Below are positions 6,926-11,792 of a DNA stretch of 11,792 bases, piece after piece; position 1 is the stretch's first letter; every line of letters starts with the position of its first letter. The stretch is taken from positions 1 to 11,792 of the forward strand of contig DRJW01000313.1 in assembly GCA_011052055.1 (NCBI GenBank), given 5' to 3'. This DNA comes from Nitrospirota bacterium. GTDB lineage: Bacteria > Nitrospinota_A > UBA7883. A program made the position numbers and the translations under genes. The notes beneath the pieces were generated by a model. That model was not told the origin of the DNA. It made no database searches and saw nothing but the letters and a program-made list of their open reading frames with translations.

Positions 6926-6935
6926 TTTACGTAAA
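6926..6935. promoter_or_regulatory. Palindrome TTTACGTAAA upstream of dnaA
   Basis: A perfect 10-bp palindrome in the 120-bp gap between the LAB_N gene and dnaA, upstream of the candidate dnaA promoter. It could be an operator for a dimeric regulator, but nothing identifies the protein. The rest of the gap is AT-rich and holds no small gene I can support. Confidence 0.3.
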
Positions 6936-6962
6936 CACCTGGCCCGGCTTGTAATTAAAAAA

Positions 6963-7241
6963 TTAATCGGCCAGCTCCGGACGGTTTTTGAATTTGATAA
7001 TGTAGATATTACGGCTGTAAACGAATAGTCCGGCCGCCTGGCCTACGATAAAAACCGGATCTACCCGGTAAACGGCGTAACTTAGCAGCATGGCCCCGCC
7101 GCCCAGGCTAAAATACCAGAACGCCATAGGCACAACGCTCTTGCCCGCTCGCTCCGTCGCTATCCATTGAATAAGAAAACGAAGGGAAAACAAAGTCTGG
7201 GCCGTAAATCCTACAATCAGCCAAATCTGCGCATTGGTCAT
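6963..7241 (-). CDS. Lipid A biosynthesis N-terminal domain (LAB_N) membrane protein
   Basis: A 92-aa protein with about three hydrophobic segments (roughly 4-22, 37-57 and 62-80) and the LAB_N hallmarks: FSLRFLIQWIATERAGKSVVP near the N-terminal third, FWYFSLGGG, and the YSRNIYI end. Members of this family are small inner-membrane proteins found alone or fused to glycosyltransferases in LPS-modification loci; their exact activity is not established, and a role in handling or flipping polyprenyl-phosphate sugars has been suggested from context. The ATG at 7241 overlaps the stop of the preceding GT-C gene (ATGA), and AGGA lies 6 nt upstream. It is the last gene of the GT2, GT-C and LAB_N unit. 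Assignment to the family is firm; function is inferred. Confidence 0.88.
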   Translation of the reverse strand: MTNAQIWLIVGFTAQTLFSLRFLIQWIATERAGKSVVPMAFWYFSLGGGAMLLSYAVYRVDPVFIVGQAAGLFVYSRNIYIIKFKNRPELAD

Positions 7242-8887
7242 AATTTATCCTTTTTGCCTCGGTCAACCTCAATTAATACAAAACGATTACCACCTTTCGA
7301 GGCGGTGTGAGGGATGAAATAATTGTCTATCATCCTTGTTTTTCCGCCAGATATTTTAAGAGCCTCCACCAAAAATCTTTTTTTGGTTATCAGATATCCT
7401 TTAGCATCCTCTTGATTAATGGTTTTTACAAATTTATCAAGATCATTTTTGTTCCATAGCGCCGGCGCCGAACGGTCAAGATAGAAAGTAGTCTGAAAGT
7501 TTTCAATTTTGTACATCCTGAGCGGGTTTTGCCTGTCAACTATCTTACGGATATTTACAAGGAAATTTTTGTGAGAGTTTCTTGAGTTGAGCTTCGGGAC
7601 AACAAAGGCATGGGCGAAAATCAATGTGATGAAAAGCCCGGTTATGACCGATATCCAAAGCCCCGTAAAATTGCGGCCTCTATAAAACCTTAAAGCGGTG
7701 GCGAGTAAAAAGGCGCAAACAACAACCAGGCCTGCGTTCATATATGGATAGAGGGGGGGAACTTCAGTTGTAAACCTTGGCGCGAACGGCAAAATGGCCA
7801 ATGTGAGAAAAACCAGGAATGAGATAAAAATTCCGAGCCATCCTGTGATGCTCTCCAACATATAATTGTCGTTTAGCCCCCCTTTGAGGTGGACTGCGAC
7901 ATACCTTCCGGTAAGCAGGGCCATGGCCGGATATAGAGGCAGGATATAGTGGTGGTTTTTTGCGCTTATAAGCGAAGCTATGGCAACTCCGCCGATAAGC
8001 CATGCTAATATCAGGCCGGATCTCTTGATTTCCAAATTGATCGCTCGAAAGAGGGCGAACGGCAGGACAATGAGCCAGGGAGAAAAATTCACCAGGCTTT
8101 CAAGATAAAAAAAGGGGCTGTGGTCTTTTCCCCGCGAATCGGTGATCCTTTGCGCCACCTCCTCGGCGAATATAGCCCCAGCGCCGGTATAAAGGTAGAC
8201 ATAGACAAACCAGGGCAAAACTATAATCATGAAAACCGCAATTCCAGGGAGGTTAAAAAACGATTTTGCGAAACTTGACCTGTTTTTACCGAAAGGCAGA
8301 ACCAGCATAAAAGCCCCGATCGGGTATAAAAGCGCGAAAGGCCCTTTAACCAAAAATCCAAGAGCGGCTGAGAGCCAGAAACAAAACCCCCATTTTTTTG
8401 GGCGATCCGGATTTTGATAAAGCCTGATGAGAAAATAGAATGACAAGGTAATAAAAAATGTGAACAACATATCCAGTTCCGCGAATCTTAGAAAAAACGA
8501 GAAAAGATATGATGTGGACAACACAGCCACAGCCAAAACAGCTGTCAATGAGTCAAAAAGCGCAAAACCTATAAGAAAAACAACCATAGCCGTAGCGACC
8601 CCGGCTATCGCCGATGGAACCCTGGCTGAAGCTTCTGTCGCTTTTCCGTTGATTTTGAACGAGGCCGCCAGCGCCCAGTAGTAAAGAGGAGGTTTTGTCA
8701 GGATTACCTTGTCGTTTACCCTCGGAACGATGTAATCACCCGTTTTTATCATGTTGCGCGCTATGTCGGCCCTGCGCGACTCGGCGTGAGACGCCCAGAA
8801 GTTTTTTTGTCCCAGATTTAAAAAACCAAGGATAGTCAGCCCGGTAAAAACGAGAACGGCTGTGGTGAAGAGGGCGCTCGATTTCAT
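7238..8887 (-). CDS. ArnT/PMT-like GT-C glycosyltransferase (polyprenyl-phosphate sugar: acceptor transferase)
   Basis: Polytopic inner-membrane protein of 549 aa, the length of ArnT-type (GT83) enzymes, which move a sugar from undecaprenyl phosphate to lipid A or another periplasmic acceptor. The first periplasmic loop has the GT-C pattern HAESRRADIARNMIKTGDY (34-52) with the expected acidic residue (Glu36), then ILTKPPLYYW (62-71). Many hydrophobic helices follow (about 12), including the SAKNHHYILPLYPAMALL block (308-325) typical of the family, and a soluble C-terminal domain from about 432. ArnT is the closest recognised type, but the sugar and acceptor cannot be read from sequence. No Shine-Dalgarno sequence is evident before the ATG; it follows the GT2 gene by 7 nt and overlaps the LAB_N gene by 4 nt, so the three are probably one operon. 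Confidence 0.9.
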   Translation of the reverse strand: MKSSALFTTAVLVFTGLTILGFLNLGQKNFWASHAESRRADIARNMIKTGDYIVPRVNDKVILTKPPLYYWALAASFKINGKATEASARVPSAIAGVATAMVVFLIGFALFDSLTAVLAVAVLSTSYLFSFFLRFAELDMLFTFFITLSFYFLIRLYQNPDRPKKWGFCFWLSAALGFLVKGPFALLYPIGAFMLVLPFGKNRSSFAKSFFNLPGIAVFMIIVLPWFVYVYLYTGAGAIFAEEVAQRITDSRGKDHSPFFYLESLVNFSPWLIVLPFALFRAINLEIKRSGLILAWLIGGVAIASLISAKNHHYILPLYPAMALLTGRYVAVHLKGGLNDNYMLESITGWLGIFISFLVFLTLAILPFAPRFTTEVPPLYPYMNAGLVVVCAFLLATALRFYRGRNFTGLWISVITGLFITLIFAHAFVVPKLNSRNSHKNFLVNIRKIVDRQNPLRMYKIENFQTTFYLDRSAPALWNKNDLDKFVKTINQEDAKGYLITKKRFLVEALKISGGKTRMIDNYFIPHTASKGGNRFVLIEVDRGKKDKL

Positions 8888-8894
8888 CTATATT

Positions 8895-9791
8895 TTATGA
8901 CCGTGGCGGCCATATCTCCCTGATCTTGTATGGAAGGCGCCCGGATTGAACAAGAAGGTGGGAGACATGAACGATTCCGGCGCCGAGCGAAGCCAGCGCC
9001 GCTAACATGAAAATGTTAACAGCTGTCCTGACTTGAGCGCCTGCGGGGATAAACAAAGAGATTATGAAAAAAGCGGAAAGGGCGAAAATGATTTTGTAAA
9101 GACCGATCTTGCGGTTTTTATAGAGATAGAAATAAAACAGATCTAAAAGCCCCTGCTTGAGCCTTCCGAGGGTCGTATATTTGGTTTCGCCGTGAGCTCT
9201 TTTGTAAACAGGGCCTTCGATATATCCCATGCTCAAGCCCTCCGTCTCCATAAAGCCGATGAAGAATCTGTGGAACCCTGAAGCGAAATTACGTCCTTTG
9301 AAAATGTTCCACCGGTACAAAATAAAAGTGCTCCCCACGTCCACCGCCTTATCCCCGGTAACGGCCCTGCGGAAGATATTGGCCGCTCTGGAGGCGAGCT
9401 TGCGGATGAGCGGAACATCTTTGTAAAGTTTCCGAAAATAGACTATGTCGAGCTGTTGACCATCCAGTTTTTCGATCATTTCTGGTATGAAAGCCGGGTC
9501 TTTTTCAAGATCGGCGTCCATAGTCACGATACGCTCCCCGGTGGCGAAATCAAACCCCGCCTGATAGGCCACCGTCTGCCCCCGGTTCTCCTCCAGCGAG
9601 ATAACCGTAAGAGAGGGGAACTCACCTGTCAATTGCTTTAACCGCGCGAATGTCAAGTCGGTGGAGCCGTCGTCTACAATCAGTATTTCTGTCTCCACGC
9701 CGATTTTATCCATCACCTCGCAAATCCGTCTGACCAGCGGCTCCACATTTCCCTCTTCGTTATACGCTGGCGCGATAACCGTATATTTCAT
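8895..9791 (-). CDS. Polyprenyl-phosphate glycosyltransferase, GT2 (DPM1/ArnC-like)
   Basis: Transfers a nucleotide-activated sugar to polyprenyl phosphate at the cytoplasmic face of the inner membrane, making the donor used by a GT-C enzyme such as its neighbour. The 298-aa protein has a GT-A fold with VIAPAYNEEGN (5-15), VDDGSTD (39-45), metal-binding MDADLEKDP (91-99), and the membrane-proximal HGETKYTTLGRLKQGLLDL (200-218) seen in DPM/ArnC-type enzymes. Two transmembrane helices follow (about 230-250 and 258-282). The ATG at 9791 gives the usual MKYTVIAPAYNEE beginning. A TTG at 9854 would add 21 unrelated residues and is less likely. The substrate sugar is unknown; ArnC acts on UDP-L-Ara4FN, but no such pathway gene is in the window. 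Confidence 0.92.
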   Translation of the reverse strand: MKYTVIAPAYNEEGNVEPLVRRICEVMDKIGVETEILIVDDGSTDLTFARLKQLTGEFPSLTVISLEENRGQTVAYQAGFDFATGERIVTMDADLEKDPAFIPEMIEKLDGQQLDIVYFRKLYKDVPLIRKLASRAANIFRRAVTGDKAVDVGSTFILYRWNIFKGRNFASGFHRFFIGFMETEGLSMGYIEGPVYKRAHGETKYTTLGRLKQGLLDLFYFYLYKNRKIGLYKIIFALSAFFIISLFIPAGAQVRTAVNIFMLAALASLGAGIVHVSHLLVQSGRLPYKIREIWPPRS

Positions 9792-9883
9792 ATGGTCATA
9801 ATACACAAAATAAAGTATCAGATTATTCTGACATTTTCTCTCATTGATTTTCAAAAAAAAGGGATAAAATATATTATAAAGAT
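9792..9883. promoter_or_regulatory. Divergent regulatory region between GT2 gene and spoVG
   Basis: AT-rich 92-bp gap between divergent genes, so it must hold promoters for both. Toward spoVG, TTGATT (9844-9849) precedes TAAAAT (9865-9870), spacing 15, and TATATT lies just after; no clear Shine-Dalgarno sequence precedes the ATG, so the leader would be very short. Toward GT2, TTGAAA on the minus strand (9849-9854) is a -35 candidate. A 5-bp inverted repeat TCAGA-N4-TCTGA (9818-9831) could be an operator. All these are pattern matches only. Confidence 0.4.
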
Positions 9884-10162
9884 ATGCCTGGTTTGAAAAT
9901 TACTGAAATTAAAATTTATCCGTTCGATACCAGCGGGGCCGGGGGCAAGACGCTGGCTATGGCCGAGATTACAGTAAACGACGCTCTTTTGATAAAAGGC
10001 TTCCGGGTTGTGCAGGCCAAAGGCGGGGGTTTGTTCGTCGGATTCCCTTGTGTGAAAGGAAAAGATGGTAAATGGCGCGACCAGGTGGCGGCTGTAGACA
10101 ACCTGGTGAAAACAACGATCCGCAACCGGATAATCGAAGAGTATAAAAACTATGGCGCTTAA
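9884..10162 (+). CDS. spoVG: SpoVG family regulatory protein
   Basis: A 92-aa protein matching SpoVG: KITEIKIYPF (5-14) at the N-terminus, the AEITVNDALLIKGFRVV strand region (27-43), GGGLFVGFPCVKGKDGKWRD (47-66), which corresponds to the conserved LFVxMPxRK-type block, and a C-terminal helix ending in RNRIIEEYKNYGA. Established SpoVG proteins bind DNA and RNA and affect septation, virulence or sporulation in Firmicutes and Borrelia; homologues also occur in non-sporulating diderms. It is the only plus-strand gene in the window. No clear Shine-Dalgarno sequence lies near the ATG, so the start may be leaderless. Its stop overlaps the Rrf2 gene's stop by 4 bp in a convergent arrangement. The specific target here is unknown. 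Confidence 0.92.
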   Translation: MPGLKITEIKIYPFDTSGAGGKTLAMAEITVNDALLIKGFRVVQAKGGGLFVGFPCVKGKDGKWRDQVAAVDNLVKTTIRNRIIEEYKNYGA

Positions 10163-10620
10163 AGCGGGGTATTAACGCTATTTTGGATGGTGGCGGACAG
10201 GTCTATATTTCCCTTTACAACGTCGTCGATTGTGATTGAGAAAAGAATATCGTTGAAATGGTCGCAAAGCTTCACCCATAGCAGTTGGGTCGAGCAATCG
10301 CAGGCTTTAGAGCAATGCGCCAGAGCCGTTTGCTCGTCGATGGAGCACTCGGTGAAGATAAGGCTCTCGTCTACGGCGGAGAAAACGTCTCCTATGGTTA
10401 TAATCGCCGACGATTTAGCCAGAAGATATCCTCCCCCCGGCCCACGCACAGAGCTTACCAGATCCGCTTTTCTGAGTTTGACGAAAAGTTGCTCCAGATA
10501 ATTTTGCGATAAATCCTGACGCTCGGCGATAACGCCCAGGGCGATGGGCCGGTTCTCCGGCTGGCTTGCCATGTCCACAAGCGCCTGCACCGCGTAATGC
10601 CCTTTTGTTGAAATTTTCAT
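10159..10620 (-). CDS. Rrf2 family transcriptional regulator (IscR-like)
   Basis: A 153-aa regulator of IscR/Rrf2 type. The N-terminal winged helix begins with MKISTKGHYAVQALVDMA (1-18) and continues through LSQNYLEQLFVKLRKADLVSSVRGPGGGYLL (37-67), nearly canonical for the family. The likely Fe-S region has Cys92, Cys103, Cys107 and Cys109 before the LLWVKL helix, with another Cys119. Aligning the CxxxLLW stretch with IscR puts Gln112 at the position of IscR's cluster-ligating His107, and the cysteine spacing differs from IscR's C-x5-C-x5-C, so an Fe-S cluster is likely but the ligand set is not standard. It is the last gene of the TusB-like, TusA, NIL run and probably senses Fe-S or sulfur status to control this cluster. 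ATG at 10620 with GGTGG 6 nt upstream. Confidence 0.93.
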   Translation of the reverse strand: MKISTKGHYAVQALVDMASQPENRPIALGVIAERQDLSQNYLEQLFVKLRKADLVSSVRGPGGGYLLAKSSAIITIGDVFSAVDESLIFTECSIDEQTALAHCSKACDCSTQLLWVKLCDHFNDILFSITIDDVVKGNIDLSATIQNSVNTPL

Positions 10621-10632
10621 CTTAAGCCACCG

Positions 10633-11127
10633 TTACTCGATTACGTTTCCTTCGATGGGGCCGACAGCGATCCCATCTTTTTTGAGCGCTTCGATGGCGC
10701 TGTCTATAGCGTCCAGCGTCCCGGATATTTCGATGTCGACCGTTCCCTGATCCCGGTCTATTCTCGCCTGACGGATGTTTATAACCACATCATGGTTTAT
10801 TATCATCGCGCTGTATATCGGGTCGATCACTTTGTCTTGCGGGAGCCGGAGCCGCACCTTGACAGAGCTAACCGTAGAAGGCTCGACAAGCTCAAGTAGC
10901 TTATCGTCCCCTTCGATGACATGAGCGCCCCTGCATCTAAGGTCTACGATGGCCCGGTCGATATTTTGATCTTCTCCGGTAAGCTGTACCACAAGCCAGC
11001 CGCCGGAGCTTGTGACCAGAGCCTTGAACACGATCGGATCCAGGCCGTAACGGCGCACAAGAGAGTAAATAACAGGCTCTTGCACCAGGTCTTCTGGAAA
11101 AGTAAAAGAGAAAAATCTTTTTGCCAT
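10633..11127 (-). CDS. Tandem NIL-domain protein
   Basis: A 164-aa soluble protein made of two NIL-like ferredoxin-fold domains, about 5-72 and 88-158. Domain 1 reads FSFTFPEDLVQEPVIYSLVRR, GGWLVVQLTGED and AIVDLRCRGAHV; domain 2 repeats the pattern with VKVRLRLPQDKVIDPIYSAM, TVDIEISGT and AIEALKKDGIAV. NIL domains occur at the C-terminus of the methionine transporter ATPase MetN (binding methionine) and in NIL-ferredoxin proteins needed for homocysteine synthesis from sulfide in archaea such as Methanosarcina. Here no ferredoxin domain is attached. One cysteine, Cys65, is present, with no CxxC motif. Placement beside TusA points to sulfur amino-acid metabolism; whether it binds a substrate, carries sulfur or senses methionine is unknown. 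ATG at 11127, 7 nt after the TusA stop. Confidence 0.87.
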   Translation of the reverse strand: MAKRFFSFTFPEDLVQEPVIYSLVRRYGLDPIVFKALVTSSGGWLVVQLTGEDQNIDRAIVDLRCRGAHVIEGDDKLLELVEPSTVSSVKVRLRLPQDKVIDPIYSAMIINHDVVINIRQARIDRDQGTVDIEISGTLDAIDSAIEALKKDGIAVGPIEGNVIE

Positions 11128-11134
11128 TATGATA

Positions 11135-11377
11135 TCAGCTTTTTTTCTTGACGAAAAACTCCCAATCGGTGTCGTTTATCTTGTTGGGCCACGCCAGTAT
11201 ATGATGCCCCTCGCTTTCCATGCTTCTGGGCACGTTCTTTGTCGCAGGCTCATGATCCATGATAATCCGCAGAACTTCGCCCGGATTCATGGTTTCGATT
11301 TTCAGCTTCGATTTCACGAAAGTATACGGGCAGACTTCGCCACGGATATCGATTTGCTGATCCGGATTTATTGTCAT
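11135..11377 (-). CDS. TusA-family sulfur carrier (CPYT type)
   Basis: An 80-aa sulfur-carrier protein of the SirA/TusA/YeeD family. The active site reads IDIRGEVCPYTFVKSKLKIE (9-28) with Cys16, the residue that would carry the persulfide; a conserved GEVLRII strand follows. The classic CPxP motif is replaced by CPYT. The protein is cytoplasmic and would pass sulfur between a desulfurase or DsrE-type donor and an acceptor. The ATG at 11377 has GGAAG about 7 nt upstream, and the next gene, NIL, starts 7 nt after its stop. Because E. coli TusA works with TusBCD and MnmA for tRNA thiolation, that role is possible, but the NIL partner makes sulfur amino-acid or general sulfur traffic more likely. 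Confidence 0.9.
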   Translation of the reverse strand: MTINPDQQIDIRGEVCPYTFVKSKLKIETMNPGEVLRIIMDHEPATKNVPRSMESEGHHILAWPNKINDTDWEFFVKKKS

Positions 11378-11396
11378 TTTATTTCTTCCGCAAAAT

Positions 11397-11693
11397 TTAA
11401 ATCGTTACTATTTTTTCATGCGCCTCGATAGCTTCCACCAGGTCTGAGTAATCTATCAGCTTGCACCCGACCTCCACACCCCTGGCCGACACATCGTCTT
11501 TTAACGCGCTCCAGTTATCGGGCCAGCCGTCCGTCTCTATATTTACTCCTCCCATTGCCCTGCGCCCGCCCGGATTGTTATAAACTCCGTCCTGAATCAG
11601 AGCCACATGATCCGCCTGCCCAAAAAGCGCGCAGGCAAGATGTTTCGGAGCCAGGCTTAACGGTTTGGTCACAATGACCAGGGTTTTTTTCAT
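11397..11693 (-). CDS. DsrE/TusB (DsrH)-like small sulfur-relay protein
   Basis: A 98-aa soluble protein with an alternating strand-helix pattern like the DsrE/DsrF/TusB fold: LVIVTKPLSL (5-14), DHVALIQDGVYN (28-39), the GVEVGCKLIDYSDLVEAIEAHEKIVTI tail (72-98). ALIQDGVY and the C-terminal IDYSDLVEAI resemble TusB/DsrH most closely, though the middle section GRRAMGGVNIETDGWPDNW is not one I recognise from that family. Cys21 and Cys77 are the only cysteines, and either could carry sulfur; in TusB/DsrH the cysteine position is not identical. It starts one base after the upstream gene's stop (TAATATG), implying tight coupling, and is followed 19 nt later by the TusA gene. Family assignment is moderately sure; activity is not shown. 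Confidence 0.7.
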   Translation of the reverse strand: MKKTLVIVTKPLSLAPKHLACALFGQADHVALIQDGVYNNPGGRRAMGGVNIETDGWPDNWSALKDDVSARGVEVGCKLIDYSDLVEAIEAHEKIVTI

Positions 11694-11694
11694 A

Positions 11695-11792
11695 TTACAA
11701 ATCTTTCAGAAAATCGCCATGGGCGATATCGCACTCGCACGAATCGGGAAGCACAGTGACTATTACTCCTTCGTTAAGCGTTTTGCCAAGCG
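11695..11792 (-). CDS. C-terminal fragment of an unidentified protein, possibly a PLP-dependent cysteine-synthase-like enzyme
   Basis: Only the last 31-32 codons are in the window; the reading frame is open to the right edge and ends with TAA one base before the TusB-like start. The visible end reads GKTLNEGVIVTVLPDS, then CECDIAHGDFLKDL. The first part resembles the penultimate strand of O-acetylserine sulfhydrylases (iVtvlPDsGERYLST), but the GERYLST end is absent and CEC replaces it, so this is a weak hint, not an identification. A second frame is also open over this stretch. The position at the head of a sulfur-relay cluster fits a sulfur amino-acid enzyme. The product cannot be named from so little. 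Confidence 0.5.
   Translation of the reverse strand, partial: LGKTLNEGVIVTVLPDSCECDIAHGDFLKDL

Noticed and set aside
6940..6962. Terminator after the LAB_N gene
   Set aside because: The T-rich stretch right after the stop is not preceded by a stable GC stem; the ATTAA/TTAAT repeat is too weak to support one.
9792..9854. GT2 starting from TTG at 9854
   Set aside because: The extension MKINERKCQNNLILYFVYYD has no counterpart in GT2 proteins; ATG at 9791 gives the usual N-terminus.
10155..10167. Hairpin CGCT-TAA-AGCG at the spoVG/Rrf2 junction as a terminator
   Set aside because: The stem is only 4 bp and no T run follows on either strand.

Overview
The window looks like a chromosomal segment of a diderm, LPS-type bacterium that carries its replication origin. 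Three observations point this way: a long GyrB of 795 aa with the E. coli-type insert in the C-terminal half, a lipid A/undecaprenyl-sugar cassette (GT2, ArnT-like GT-C, LAB_N membrane protein), and a SpoVG homologue. The Rrf2, NIL, TusA (CPYT type) and TusB-like set resembles what is seen in deltaproteobacterial/Desulfobacterota-like or Nitrospirota/Nitrospinota-like genomes. The phylum is an inference; no rRNA is present to settle it. Nearly everything is on the minus strand; only spoVG is on the plus strand.

Layout by position. 6-2954 (minus, transcribed right to left): amidase_3, GerMN-domain protein, murI and rph, linked by overlaps or short gaps and running directly out of gyrB (2954-5341). 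5342-5516: a 175-bp gap with four exact TTWTNCACA DnaA boxes, a DnaA-trio-like tract and an AT-rich flank, which I read as oriC; it also holds a good gyrB promoter candidate whose -35 lies in a DnaA box. 5517-6842: dnaA, with its start moved inward to the ATG that has a Shine-Dalgarno sequence. 6963-9791: GT2, GT-C and LAB_N genes, probably a three-gene unit that makes a lipid-linked sugar and transfers it to lipid A or another envelope acceptor. 9884-10162: spoVG on the plus strand, diverging from GT2 and converging on the Rrf2 gene with a 4-bp overlap. 10159-11792: a partial gene, a DsrE/TusB-like protein, TusA, a tandem-NIL protein and an Rrf2 regulator, in that transcriptional order.

How the genes work together. 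The left arm joins replication and supercoiling (dnaA, oriC, gyrB) to peptidoglycan metabolism (amidase, glutamate racemase). This is notable because some MurI proteins are known to inhibit gyrase. The right arm is a compact sulfur-handling cluster under a probable Fe-S-sensing Rrf2 regulator. Its persulfide carriers and NIL domains suggest sulfur trafficking toward cysteine/homocysteine synthesis, but that function is inferred from context. No tRNA, rRNA, insertion sequence or CRISPR array was seen, and no gene-free stretch exceeds 300 bases.
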